Source: Planctomycetota bacterium (lineage in GTDB: Bacteria; Planctomycetota; UBA11346). From it: 64,000 bases of DNA. Of this stretch, positions 1 through 8,297 are shown piece by piece. Position numbers and translations under genes: made by a program. The DNA lies in the NCBI GenBank assembly GCA_016745075.1, contig JADGDD010000006.1:209436-273435 (forward strand). The letters run 5' to 3'. The notes beneath the pieces are model-generated. The model had not been told where the DNA came from. It saw only the letters and a program-made list of their open reading frames with translations, and did not search any database. The number at the start of each line of letters is the position of its first letter. The stretch's first letter is position 1.

Positions 1-98
1 TACATGACGAAGCAGCAGCAGGTTTGCAAAGTGGCGACATGCATGATAAAGTGTTGAAACTGGAAGGCATGAAAAAAGAAGGGCAGGTGTCTGTATGA
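1..98 (+). CDS. mrpE: MrpE-like antiporter subunit, C-terminal end only
   Basis: Only the last 31 residues are visible. The reading frame starts at base 3 and ends at a TGA at 96-98, which overlaps the ATG of the next gene (ATGA). The tail is hydrophilic (ends KKEGQVSV). The identity as MrpE/MnhE rests on position, directly before MrpF and MrpG as in Mrp and Mbh operons, not on visible domain sequence. The 5' part lies outside the window. Confidence 0.6.
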   Translation, partial: HDEAAAGLQSGDMHDKVLKLEGMKKEGQVSV

Positions 99-358
99 GT
101 TGGGTCTTCTTGATTTCTGGTGTTGTTTTATTAATTGGCATGTTGCTTATTTTAATTCGAGCATTACTTGGGCCAACTGTTTTTGATCGGGTTTTAGCGG
201 TCAACTCATTTGGTACTAAAACCGTGGTGTTTCTTGCAATACTGGGCTTTATTAGTGGCCGAGCAGACTTTTTAGATATTGCCCTCTTATACGCACTCAT
301 GAATTTTATTGCGACAATTGCAATTCTCAAATTCATTGAACAAAGAAAGTTGAGCTAA
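95..358 (+). CDS. mrpF: Na+/H+ antiporter subunit MrpF (MnhF/MbhB family)
   Basis: 87 residues, the usual MrpF length, with three predicted membrane helices. It carries the family segment LLGPTVFDRVLAVNSFGTK after helix 1, and the DFLDIALLYALMNFIATIA stretch typical of the last helix. In Mrp complexes this small subunit helps build the membrane arm that exchanges Na+ (or K+) for H+. It starts inside the stop codon of the preceding MrpE-like gene and is three bases from mrpG, so the genes are translationally linked. Identification by family pattern is solid. Confidence 0.9.
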   Translation: MSWVFLISGVVLLIGMLLILIRALLGPTVFDRVLAVNSFGTKTVVFLAILGFISGRADFLDIALLYALMNFIATIAILKFIEQRKLS

Positions 359-361
359 CAT

Positions 362-811
362 ATGACATGGTATGATTGGGTCAGTACGCTGTGTTTATGT
401 ATCGGCGTTTTTTTATGTTTAACTGGGGCCGTTGGTATTTTGCGAATGCCCGGTTTTTATGCACGTTTACATCCCGCAGGAAAAAGTGACTCATTAGGCC
501 AGTTCCTCGTGTTAATTGCGCTCATGTTTCAGGCCTACGCCACCGAAGATGGTTTAAATGAATTCAGCACAGATCCACGTTTAACCTTAATTAAATTAAT
601 TCTTATTTTTCTTGTGGTGATGATTACCGGACCAACGGCGACCCATGCAATTACCAAGGCAGCGTTTATGGATGGTTTAAAGCCGTGGACCAAAGAAAGT
701 ACTGCTGAGGTGGATGAACACCGCTCCGAGTTTGATAAAGCACATGATAGTGCACGTCTTGTTGTTCAACAGAAAAGTAGTCATGCTGGAAAAGGAGGTA
801 CTGAATGTTAA
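362..811 (+). CDS. mrpG: Na+/H+ antiporter subunit MrpG (MnhG/PhaG family)
   Basis: 149 residues with three membrane helices in the first 105. The family signature GILRMPGFYARLHPAGKSDS lies at about residues 25-45, followed by a PTATHA-type end to helix 3 (PTATHAITKAAF). The remaining ~40 residues are a charged cytoplasmic tail, longer than in many MrpG proteins. The stop overlaps the start of the next gene by seven bases. A good ribosome binding site for that next gene (AAAGGAGG) lies inside the mrpG tail. Confidence 0.9.
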   Translation: MTWYDWVSTLCLCIGVFLCLTGAVGILRMPGFYARLHPAGKSDSLGQFLVLIALMFQAYATEDGLNEFSTDPRLTLIKLILIFLVVMITGPTATHAITKAAFMDGLKPWTKESTAEVDEHRSEFDKAHDSARLVVQQKSSHAGKGGTEC

Positions 812-1662
812 ACCTTCTTGTTATTGATGGTGTACTCTTATTTTTAGTAACAATAACAGCGCTGGCTGTTATCGAAATGCGCAATTTATTTGCGGTTACT
901 ATGTTGACTGGTGTGTACAGTTTATTAATGGCTGCCGTTTGGACGAATATGCATGCCGTTGATGTTGCCTTTACTGAAGCAGCGGTAGGTGCGGGTATTA
1001 GCACTATTCTTATTTTAGGAACCCTTGTGCATGTGGGTGTGAAAGAGCGGCGGCGAGAAAAATCATTAAACCTCTCTGCTTTGTTAATTGTTACGTTAAC
1101 GGGTGGGGCGTTGATTTACGGTACCTTAGATATGCCAGCATTTGGTGACCCAGAGGCTCCTGTGCAAACCCATCGTTTTCAGAAATTGTTTGATCAGAAT
1201 GTTGGGAAGGTCCCTGTGACTGATACCCATCACGTAGAGGCTGTTGCGCATGGTGCTGAACAGCATGGTGGAGAACAGCACGGCGCTCATGAAGATGAAT
1301 TTCATGGGCATGTCTATAATACGGTAACATCTTTATTAGCTGACTACCGTAGCTTTGATACTATGTTTGAAACGGCGGTTATTTTAAGCGCAGGTTTAAG
1401 TATGATTATGCTTTTACGTCGTCGATCAGATGAGGAGATTGAAGCAGCAACACAAAGAACCGAACGAGTTGATCCAGACACGATTAAAACAGAACGAATG
1501 GACCCAAAGACCACCCAAACAGTGCGTGTGGATAGTCCTCCGGGTTCAGACAGCAGTGGTGCAGATAAGAAGCTGGCCGCCGAAATTGCTGAAGCTGTCG
1601 ATTCAGCAGAGCAGATACAACACGATGCTCCTGAAGAGACAGATAAAGGGGATCAAGTATGA
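805..1662 (+). CDS. MrpA C-terminal-type subunit (MbhD DUF4040 plus MbhE-like domain) with His-rich linker
   Basis: 285 residues. Residues ~1-110 form the hydrophobic DUF4040/MbhD domain (DVAFTEAAVGAGISTILILG is the hallmark). Residues ~170-205 resemble the MbhE segment normally at the C-terminus of MrpA (NTVTSLLADYRSFDTMFETA). A linker at about 145-170 is unusually histidine-rich, with HH and repeated QHGG/QHGAH groups. The last ~75 residues are hydrophilic, with three imperfect repeats of the type R-T-E-R-V/M-D-P. In bacterial Mrp these two domains are fused to the C-terminus of MrpA; in archaeal Mbh they are separate MbhD and MbhE. Here they are fused to each other but free from MrpA. The start overlaps mrpG and the stop overlaps mrpB (ATGA). 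Confidence 0.8.
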   Translation: MLNLLVIDGVLLFLVTITALAVIEMRNLFAVTMLTGVYSLLMAAVWTNMHAVDVAFTEAAVGAGISTILILGTLVHVGVKERRREKSLNLSALLIVTLTGGALIYGTLDMPAFGDPEAPVQTHRFQKLFDQNVGKVPVTDTHHVEAVAHGAEQHGGEQHGAHEDEFHGHVYNTVTSLLADYRSFDTMFETAVILSAGLSMIMLLRRRSDEEIEAATQRTERVDPDTIKTERMDPKTTQTVRVDSPPGSDSSGADKKLAAEIAEAVDSAEQIQHDAPEETDKGDQV

Positions 1663-2114
1663 AGAACATGGAAGATCAAGTTGTTCTACGTGTGTTCTCC
1701 AAAATAATGATCCCATTTATTATTATTTTTGGGTTTTATGTTATTACGCATGGTGAGCTTGGCCCAGGTGGTGGCTTCCAAGGTGGAGTGATTCTTGCTT
1801 CTGCATTTATTTTGTATGGGCTTGTTTTTGGCAAAGATCAATTAGCAGAGGCGGCGCCACCGCGTGTGGTCGAAGGACTTGCTGCTTTTGGTGTATTGTT
1901 GTATTCTGGTGTTGGTGCTTGGTGCTTACTTGCTGGCGGTAACTTTTTGGATTATTCATACATTATTCCACCAGCAGAAGGCGCGGTTATACCGCACCTC
2001 GATGGCGGTGCTGAAATTTGGGGTATGATTTTGGTTGAATATGGCGTGGGTATCACCGTCTGCACGGTTATGATTACCGTGTATAACATGATTACTGAGG
2101 AGGCTGAAGCATGA
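1659..2114 (+). CDS. mrpB: Na+/H+ antiporter subunit MrpB (MnhB family)
   Basis: 151 residues with about four membrane helices. The family core is present: a charged N-terminus, then GFYVITHGELGPGGGFQGGV at about residues 20-42, which is the MnhB signature, and an end domain containing GVGITVCTVMITVYNMI. Two nearby ATGs (1659 and 1668) are possible starts; the first overlaps the previous stop as ATGA and is taken. The stop overlaps mrpC (ATGA). Part of the Mrp membrane arm. Confidence 0.9.
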   Translation: MKNMEDQVVLRVFSKIMIPFIIIFGFYVITHGELGPGGGFQGGVILASAFILYGLVFGKDQLAEAAPPRVVEGLAAFGVLLYSGVGAWCLLAGGNFLDYSYIIPPAEGAVIPHLDGGAEIWGMILVEYGVGITVCTVMITVYNMITEEAEA

Positions 2115-2575
2115 ATTTTATAGAAGCTGCCTCAGATCATTATAATTATTGGATTGCGGTCATCGTCATGATGATTGGTTTGTATGGTGTTATTGCTAAG
2201 CGAAATATTGTGAAGCAAGCCATCTCTTTAGGACTGTTTCAAACAGGTATTTTTTTGCTCTATATCTCCATGGCGGTGGTATTTACCCCAGATGGAAAAA
2301 TGGGCGAGGCACCAGTGAAACATAGTGAACGGCTCGCGGCAGATGTTTTAAGTGTAGCTGGTCCTGTTTATGATAATCCATTGCCACATGTACTCATGCT
2401 TACCGCAATTGTAGTCTCGGTGAGTATTCTTGCGGTGGCCCTAGCAATTATTGTGAATATTAAACGTTGCTACGGAACAGTAGAAGAAGACGAAATTTTA
2501 GATATTGAAGCACAGGGTTTACTTGATGGTCCAGATACAAAGTCGAATAGAGAGAAAGCGGGGGCTTTAGTATGA
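2111..2575 (+). CDS. mrpC: Na+/H+ antiporter subunit MrpC (NuoK-like)
   Basis: 154 residues, three membrane helices, the NuoK/MrpC fold. Family features include YGVIAKRNIVKQAISLGLFQTG after helix 1 and DPLPHVLMLTAIVVS-like sequence (here NPLPHVLMLTAIVVSVSI) before helix 3. The last ~35 residues form an acidic cytoplasmic tail. Both ends overlap neighbouring genes by four bases, so translation is probably coupled along the operon. Confidence 0.9.
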   Translation: MNFIEAASDHYNYWIAVIVMMIGLYGVIAKRNIVKQAISLGLFQTGIFLLYISMAVVFTPDGKMGEAPVKHSERLAADVLSVAGPVYDNPLPHVLMLTAIVVSVSILAVALAIIVNIKRCYGTVEEDEILDIEAQGLLDGPDTKSNREKAGALV

Positions 2576-4077
2576 TTGATTCAATCCCCGCTTTGATGGT
2601 TGTGCTGCCGTTGATGGCAGGCGTGATAACAGTGTTTACGGGTAAGGGTGATAAGCCGTGGGCTTGGGCAACAGCCATAACTGGTATTGTTTTCGCCATG
2701 TCTATAGCCTTACTTGCAGAGGTGACGGCACACGGACCTGTTACCTATAACTTTGGTAATTGGCCATCACAATATGGCATTGCTTATACCATTGATGCCA
2801 TGAATGGCTTTGTACTCTTTGTGGTATCGTTAATAGCTGCTGTGACGACCTACTATTCGCGTTTGAGTGTCAAAGATGAAATACCGAATGACAGGCTGCA
2901 TATTTTTTATGCTTTATGGTTGCTGACCATTTGTGGTTTGCTCGGTATTACGATCACGGGCGATACATTTAACGTGTATGTGTTGCTTGAAATCTCCTCG
3001 TTAACTTTATATGCGCTTATCGCCATGGGCTATCGTCGAGACCGCCGTGCACTTACTGCAAGTTTGCGTTATGTTATTCTTGGTAGTGTTGGAGCGAGCT
3101 TCCTGCTGCTTGGTATTGGTTATTTAATGATGATTACCGGCACCTTAAATATGGTTGATATGCATGATCGCTTACAGGTGCTTATTCATAATGATGAATA
3201 CAGCCGTACGATTATGGTTGCCTATGCTTTTTTGCTAGTTGGTTTAAGCTTGAAATTGGCTTTATTTCCACTGCACATGTGGCTCCCTAATGCCTATACC
3301 TATGCTCCATCTGCGGTGACTGGTTTGGTTGCGGCTACAGCCACTAAAGTGGCAGTGTATATGACTATTCGTTTTCTCTTTGGCATTTTTGGGAGAGACT
3401 TCAGTTTTGGTGCGGTTGAATCCAGTGATGTACTGCTCACCTGTGCAGGTCTTGGAGTTCTTTATACAGGTATCCAAGCAGCTCGACAAAATAACGTGAA
3501 GTCAGTCCTAGCTTGGTCAAGCCTTGGTCAAATTGGTTATATTGTTATTGGTTTCTCCTTAAATAATGAAAACGGTTTAACTGGTTCAGTTGTTCATATT
3601 CTGAATCATGCCTTGATTAAAGGTGGTATGTTCCTTGCGCTTGGTTGTGTAGCGTATCGCTTAGGCGGTACGCGTTTAACGCACTTGAAGGGTCTTGGTC
3701 GCAAAATGCCGTGGACGATGGCTGCCTTCACCGCAGGGGGCTTGGGTTTAATTGGTTTCCCATTAACTGGAGGTTTTATTGGTAAATGGTATATTGGGCT
3801 TGGTGCCTTAGATGCTGGAAACTGGCTTATTTTGGTTGTTATTATGCTGGGCTCTTTATTAGCAGTTATTTATGTTTTCCGTGTGGTTTACGCCATTTAT
3901 TTTGGCGAAGCTGAACCAGACTCAGTGCATGCAACAGAAGCGCCTGCTTCTATGGTTGTTTGTACGTGGATTCTTATTGGCATGAGCCTCGTGTGTGGCT
4001 TATGGTCAGAATGGTCCGTTGACCTTGCTGCCAACGCTGCGAAAGCAATGTTGGCTGGTTTTGGAGGAGCACACTAA
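2572..4077 (+). CDS. mrpD: Na+/H+ antiporter subunit MrpD (NuoN/NuoM-like)
   Basis: 501 residues, about 14 membrane helices, the usual MrpD length. The key glutamate is in the helix-5 segment YVLLEISSLTLYALIA, and lysines typical of the proton pathway are in LKLALFPLHMWLPNAY and HALIKGGMFLALG. The conserved APSAVTGLVAATATKVAVY segment of the NuoN/MrpD group is present. It is one of the ion-pumping subunits of the antiporter. It starts inside the mrpC stop and shares its last base with the start of the next antiporter gene. Confidence 0.92.
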   Translation: MIDSIPALMVVLPLMAGVITVFTGKGDKPWAWATAITGIVFAMSIALLAEVTAHGPVTYNFGNWPSQYGIAYTIDAMNGFVLFVVSLIAAVTTYYSRLSVKDEIPNDRLHIFYALWLLTICGLLGITITGDTFNVYVLLEISSLTLYALIAMGYRRDRRALTASLRYVILGSVGASFLLLGIGYLMMITGTLNMVDMHDRLQVLIHNDEYSRTIMVAYAFLLVGLSLKLALFPLHMWLPNAYTYAPSAVTGLVAATATKVAVYMTIRFLFGIFGRDFSFGAVESSDVLLTCAGLGVLYTGIQAARQNNVKSVLAWSSLGQIGYIVIGFSLNNENGLTGSVVHILNHALIKGGMFLALGCVAYRLGGTRLTHLKGLGRKMPWTMAAFTAGGLGLIGFPLTGGFIGKWYIGLGALDAGNWLILVVIMLGSLLAVIYVFRVVYAIYFGEAEPDSVHATEAPASMVVCTWILIGMSLVCGLWSEWSVDLAANAAKAMLAGFGGAH

Positions 4078-5678
4078 TGGACCTCCATACATATTCTGTT
4101 GTTGCTATGGCCATTCCGCTACTTGGTGCGGCTGCCATTCTTGCGTTTGGCCGCTGGCCGAATCTGCGTGAAGGTGCAACTCTCCTAACCGCTGCTGCTT
4201 TATTAGCTGTGGTGTCATGTGGAATTGCTCCGCTTGTGCTGGTGGATGGCTTTTGGACTGGTGCTTGGGAAGCACCTGCCTTTGAGCTTATTCATATGGT
4301 TCCAGACCTTGCGCTGTCCTTTAAGATTGAACCTTTAGGTTTAGTTTACGCACTAGTTGCCTCAAGTTTATGGCTGATGAACTCAGTGTACGCTATTGGC
4401 TACATGCGTGGCAATAAAGAAGAACATCAAACACGTTTTTATCTCTGTTTTGCTGTTGCTATGTTTAGTGTGATGGGCATCGCTTTTGCCTCAAACATGT
4501 TCACCTTATTTGTGTTTTACGAAGTGCTAACCTTATCAACCTTTCCTTTGGTGTCGCATAAAGGAACTCCACACGCGGTGCGTAGTGCCAGTACCTATTT
4601 AGGTATACTGGTTTTTACCTCAGTGTGTTTGTTATTGGTTGGAGTTATTGCGACTGCGGTTGTGACAGGTGGGGCAGAGAATGGTTACGCAGGGCTTGAT
4701 TTCACTCGTGGCGGTGTGTTCCTGAACTATCTGAACGAAGGAGGGGATGTAGCGAAAGGAATTGTTGGTCTACTCTTTATTTTATATATCTACGGTATTG
4801 GTAAAGCGGCGCTGATGCCTTCTCATCGTTGGCTACCAGCAGCTATGGTTGCTCCAACTCCTGTCAGTGCGTTCTTGCATGCGGTTGCAGTTGTGAAGGC
4901 AGGTGTGTTCTCTGTATTAAAAATTACCGTGTATATATTTGGCACCGGAACCCTTGCTGCTATTTCTGGTACTGACTGGCTCATTTATATGGCTGGTTTT
5001 ACTATTGTTGTGGCCAGCTTTATTGCGATGTTCCAAGACAATCTGAAACGAAGACTTGCCTACTCCACGATTTCACAGCTTTCATACATCATTATGGCAG
5101 CAGGTTTAGCCACACTTGGTGGTGCTGTTGCGCCGATTGCAATTATGGCTGGCGGCATGCATATTATTGCTCATGCCTTTGGTAAAATTACTTTATTCTT
5201 TGCGGCTGGTTCTATTTATACTGCCGCCCATAAAACAGATGTTTCTCAGTTAGATGGTATTGGTCGGCGGATGCCGTGGACGATGGCAGCTTTTGCCATT
5301 GCCAGCCTGTCGATGATTGGTGTGCCGCCAACGGCAGGTTTCCTGAGTAAATGGTATCTCTTATCCGGTGCTCTGACGAGTGCAGATGGTGGTGGTACTT
5401 TGAGTACGGTGCAGTGGTACGCAGTAGTGGTTATTTTCTTATCAACCGTTTTAAATGCTGGTTACTTCTTGCCGATTGTTCACCGTGCTTTTTTCCGTCC
5501 ATTGTCTGCCGATGCAGAAGCGCACCCACATGGCGAAGCCCCTAAGCCTATTGTTCTTGCTTTGTGTTGCACTGCCGTAGGTACGGTGGCCTTGTTCTTC
5601 TGTAGTGATCTGGCAGTGGCCTTGGTTGAACAGTTACAAGCTGGCTTTCCCTCTTCTCTTGTGAACGGAGGATTCTAA
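4077..5678 (+). CDS. second MrpA/MrpD-like (NuoL/NuoM family) proton-translocating subunit
   Basis: 533 residues, about 14 helices. It has the proton-channel core: helix-5 glutamate in FVFYEVLTLSTFPLV, lysine in GIGKAALMPSHRWLPAAM, then APTPVSAFLHAVAVVKAGVF and HAFGKITLFFAAG. It lacks the MrpA C-terminal domains, which are encoded separately at 805-1662. A short histidine-containing loop (AHPHGEAP) lies near residue 482. It follows mrpD with a one-base overlap. It is most likely the counterpart of the MrpA antiporter half or an added MrpD-like subunit; sequence by eye cannot decide which. Confidence 0.85.
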   Translation: MDLHTYSVVAMAIPLLGAAAILAFGRWPNLREGATLLTAAALLAVVSCGIAPLVLVDGFWTGAWEAPAFELIHMVPDLALSFKIEPLGLVYALVASSLWLMNSVYAIGYMRGNKEEHQTRFYLCFAVAMFSVMGIAFASNMFTLFVFYEVLTLSTFPLVSHKGTPHAVRSASTYLGILVFTSVCLLLVGVIATAVVTGGAENGYAGLDFTRGGVFLNYLNEGGDVAKGIVGLLFILYIYGIGKAALMPSHRWLPAAMVAPTPVSAFLHAVAVVKAGVFSVLKITVYIFGTGTLAAISGTDWLIYMAGFTIVVASFIAMFQDNLKRRLAYSTISQLSYIIMAAGLATLGGAVAPIAIMAGGMHIIAHAFGKITLFFAAGSIYTAAHKTDVSQLDGIGRRMPWTMAAFAIASLSMIGVPPTAGFLSKWYLLSGALTSADGGGTLSTVQWYAVVVIFLSTVLNAGYFLPIVHRAFFRPLSADAEAHPHGEAPKPIVLALCCTAVGTVALFFCSDLAVALVEQLQAGFPSSLVNGGF

Positions 5679-5987
5679 ATGGACTGTACAGATCCTAAAA
5701 CAATGAAAAAGATGAAATGGATCTTTGGTATTCTTACCATTATCTTCGCCATTTTATCTTTATTTATCAGTGAAAAGATTGCTGAACACGGCCATTTCTT
5801 TTTCACCTGTTGCTGTCCTGTTGATGGCGCAATGGGAGTTGAAGCCGAGTGTCGAGAAGTCGCCATAGATGGACAATGGTATTTTGCGACTGTTTATAGT
5901 CTTCTTGCTTGTTGCGTGCTGGTGGTTGTTTCCACAAAGGTTTTTGGACCAATTTTCAAACGAGAGGACACCTATTATAATGATTAG
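5679..5987 (+). CDS. small cysteine-rich two-helix membrane protein of the antiporter operon
   Basis: 102 residues. The start ATG follows the previous stop directly and is preceded by a good Shine-Dalgarno (GGAGG). Two hydrophobic helices lie at about residues 13-30 and 67-90. Between them is a loop with four cysteines, three in a row plus one (FTCCCPVDG and ECREV). The end overlaps the next gene's start by eight bases, which supports it being a real operon member rather than a spacer. I do not recognise a family. The cysteines could bind a metal or form disulfides; this is inference only. Confidence 0.75.
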   Translation: MDCTDPKTMKKMKWIFGILTIIFAILSLFISEKIAEHGHFFFTCCCPVDGAMGVEAECREVAIDGQWYFATVYSLLACCVLVVVSTKVFGPIFKREDTYYND

Positions 5988-7899
5988 TTTCCCTCCTGGA
6001 CTCATTCTTATTGTAGCAGCTGTATTGCTGCCGCTCATGCGTAGTAAAAAAGCGTTTAATACGTGGGCCTTACTCGCGTCTGTTTCAACCTTTGTCGTGG
6101 TTTTGTTGACCTACATTGGTGGAGATGGTATCGGCGATTATACCCAATCTTGTGAATATGCTTTATTGCCTGGACTTGGTGATTTTCATATAACCCTTGA
6201 ACTCATGCAATTAAATGCGCCGACGAAAATATTTGCAACAGTCTTTTCGTTGATGGCTATTGTTGGCGTGGTGTACTCGTTTAATCAAGATCGTCGTATT
6301 GAACTGCCAGCAGCTTTATTGTATGCAGGTAGTGCGATTTGTGTCACTTATGCAGGTGATTTACTAACCATGTTCCTCTTTTGGGAATTAATGGCGGTCG
6401 GTTCTGCTATTGTCGTTTGGTCTGGTGGCCAGAAAGATTCTGCTCGAGCCGGTCAGCGTTATGTTGCTGTGCATTTACTTGGTGGTGCTATTTTGATGGC
6501 AGGCATCGTTGCCTATTATGTGGCAAATGGAGACTTAGCTCTGCCGAATTCACCGTTAACAGTCATAGCAGATGGCAGTTACCACGCTAGTGCGATGGTA
6601 GAATATTTAACAAGTAATAATATTGCTGCTTGGCTGATTATGATTGGTGTTTTAGTAAATGCAGGTGCCCCATTTCTTGGTGCATGGTTGCCAGATGCCT
6701 ATCCAGAAGCATCTGTCAGCGGTACGGTTTTTCTATCCGCATTCACTACTAAGACCGCTGTATTTGTTTTGATGATGTTGTTTGCAGGTGCAGATGTGTT
6801 GGTCTGGGTTGGTCTGGCGATGGCTATCTACGGCTTGATCTATGCATTGATAGAAAATGATATGCGTCGTATTTTAGCCTATGCTATTATTAATCAACTT
6901 GGCTTCATGGTTTGTGCTGTTGGTATAGGTACGCCACTCACCTTATGCGGCGCATCGGCGCATGCTTTTGCCAGTGTTGTTTATAAAGCGCTCCTCTTGA
7001 TGGCTGCTGGTTCTGTTCTCTATCAAACCGGCAAACGAAAATGTACAGACCTTGGTGGTTTGTATAAAACCATGCCGATTACAATGATTTGTACGCTTAT
7101 TGGCGGCATGACTATTTCAGCTATGCCATTAACCTCTAGCTTCACCACCAAAAGTTTAATTACATCAGGTGCAGCTTTGGAATACGAACTGGGTCATAAC
7201 CCATTGTATATGTATGCATGGTTTGTGTTGATGGCTGCATCTGCTGGTGGTGCTTTGTATGCTGGTATTAAGTTCCCATGGTTGGTGTTCTTTAATAAAG
7301 ACAGTGGTTTGCGTCCAAGTGACCCACCGAAAAACATGACATGGTCGATGATTTTCTTAGCGGCATTGTGTGTGATTTTTGGGTTCCCTGGCATTTCTGA
7401 GCTAACACTTTATACGATATTGCCGTTTGCTCCAATGGTTCCCGGACATGGTGCAGGAGCGGAGCCACATCTTTACAGCACTTGGTCCGCATCGCACGTT
7501 ATTTCACAGTTTGCTTTACTAGCAGCTACTGGTTTTGTTTTCTTTAGTTTTGTTAAGACTTTAAGTCGTACTGTTACAATTACCATAGATAGCGACTGGA
7601 TTTATCGCCGTCTCATCCCGTCTTATGTTTGGGGCGGCTTGCTTTTGCCTGCTGTTCGTTGGCTTGGTAAGGGTCATGAGTTCTTGCTTGGCAAAGTTCC
7701 AGGTATGATTGCTCGTGGTGTACAAAGTGATGTCATTGAAGAGCGAGTCAATAAATCTATTGAACTTGGCGGAACGACGATCCGTTTTAGTTTCCATTTT
7801 CGTGATAATAGACGGAGAGACTGGGCTGTTGGCGGTGTCTTGTTAGTGATTACGGTGATGCTCTTTATGTACTTATTATTAAACTTTAACGCGATTTAA
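5980..7899 (+). CDS. third NuoL/MrpA-like antiporter subunit (complex I subunit 5 family)
   Basis: 639 residues, about 15-16 helices. An upstream in-frame start exists at 5869 but would overlap the preceding gene by 119 bases; the ATG at 5980 has GAGAGG upstream and begins with a clean first helix. The channel core is present (FLFWELMAVGSAIVVW, APFLGAWLPDAYPEASVSGT, SAFTTKTAVF, HAFASVVYKALLLMAAG). The last ~120 residues, after a cytoplasmic segment, end in another helix, resembling the extended C-terminus of NuoL or of large Mrp-like subunits. It is the last gene of the operon, followed by a strong terminator. Confidence 0.85.
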   Translation: MISFPPGLILIVAAVLLPLMRSKKAFNTWALLASVSTFVVVLLTYIGGDGIGDYTQSCEYALLPGLGDFHITLELMQLNAPTKIFATVFSLMAIVGVVYSFNQDRRIELPAALLYAGSAICVTYAGDLLTMFLFWELMAVGSAIVVWSGGQKDSARAGQRYVAVHLLGGAILMAGIVAYYVANGDLALPNSPLTVIADGSYHASAMVEYLTSNNIAAWLIMIGVLVNAGAPFLGAWLPDAYPEASVSGTVFLSAFTTKTAVFVLMMLFAGADVLVWVGLAMAIYGLIYALIENDMRRILAYAIINQLGFMVCAVGIGTPLTLCGASAHAFASVVYKALLLMAAGSVLYQTGKRKCTDLGGLYKTMPITMICTLIGGMTISAMPLTSSFTTKSLITSGAALEYELGHNPLYMYAWFVLMAASAGGALYAGIKFPWLVFFNKDSGLRPSDPPKNMTWSMIFLAALCVIFGFPGISELTLYTILPFAPMVPGHGAGAEPHLYSTWSASHVISQFALLAATGFVFFSFVKTLSRTVTITIDSDWIYRRLIPSYVWGGLLLPAVRWLGKGHEFLLGKVPGMIARGVQSDVIEERVNKSIELGGTTIRFSFHFRDNRRRDWAVGGVLLVITVMLFMYLLLNFNAI

Positions 7900-7912
7900 C
7901 CAAAAACCGATT

Positions 7913-7953
7913 AATCAAAAAAGCCAAGCCTGAAAGGCTTGGCTTTTTTGATT
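7913..7953. terminator. bidirectional intrinsic terminator
   Basis: Perfect 18-base inverted repeat (left arm 7913-7930, right arm 7936-7953) with a five-base loop TGAAA. The GC-rich core GCCAAGCC/GGCTTGGC is flanked by six A and six T, so it works as a Rho-independent terminator on both strands. It ends the antiporter operon on the + strand and also stands downstream of the minus-strand gene at 7993-8202. Confidence 0.95.
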
Positions 7954-7992
7954 GGTAGCATTGGCAGTGCAGTTTGTGTTGTGAGTGTTGGC

Positions 7993-8202
7993 TTAGGAAA
8001 CCTGTCCAGAAGACAGGGCTTCCATATTCGCGGCCATTTCAGCGCTCAGTAGAGCCACGGCTTCGGCACTGATCTGTGCTGTATCAGCAGCAATAGGGCC
8101 AGCAATAAGCTGCTGCACAAGGTCGCCACCGCCTTGTTCCATCGCCAGAGCCTGAACTTTCATGGCAACTGCGGCCTGAATAGATGCATTTTGTACGTCC
8201 AT
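7993..8202 (-). CDS. small YjfB-like protein (putative)
   Basis: 69 residues beginning MDVQNASIQAAVAMKVQALAM, with a strong ribosome binding site (TGAGGAG) just before the ATG. The length and the pattern of an N-terminal MD-[IV] helix followed by alanine/glutamine-rich amphipathic helices resemble the YjfB family of small putative motility proteins. The resemblance is weak, and no flagellar gene is in the window. The ORF is followed closely by the bidirectional terminator, which supports expression as a single-gene unit. Confidence 0.6.
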   Translation of the reverse strand: MDVQNASIQAAVAMKVQALAMEQGGGDLVQQLIAGPIAADTAQISAEAVALLSAEMAANMEALSSGQVS

Positions 8203-8297
8203 ACTCCTCAGTATCGGCAGCCTTACTGACCACTTAAGGACAAATATGGAAGATGAAGCGGTAAGCAGTCACAGTAAAATAAGACCATCATTGCTCG

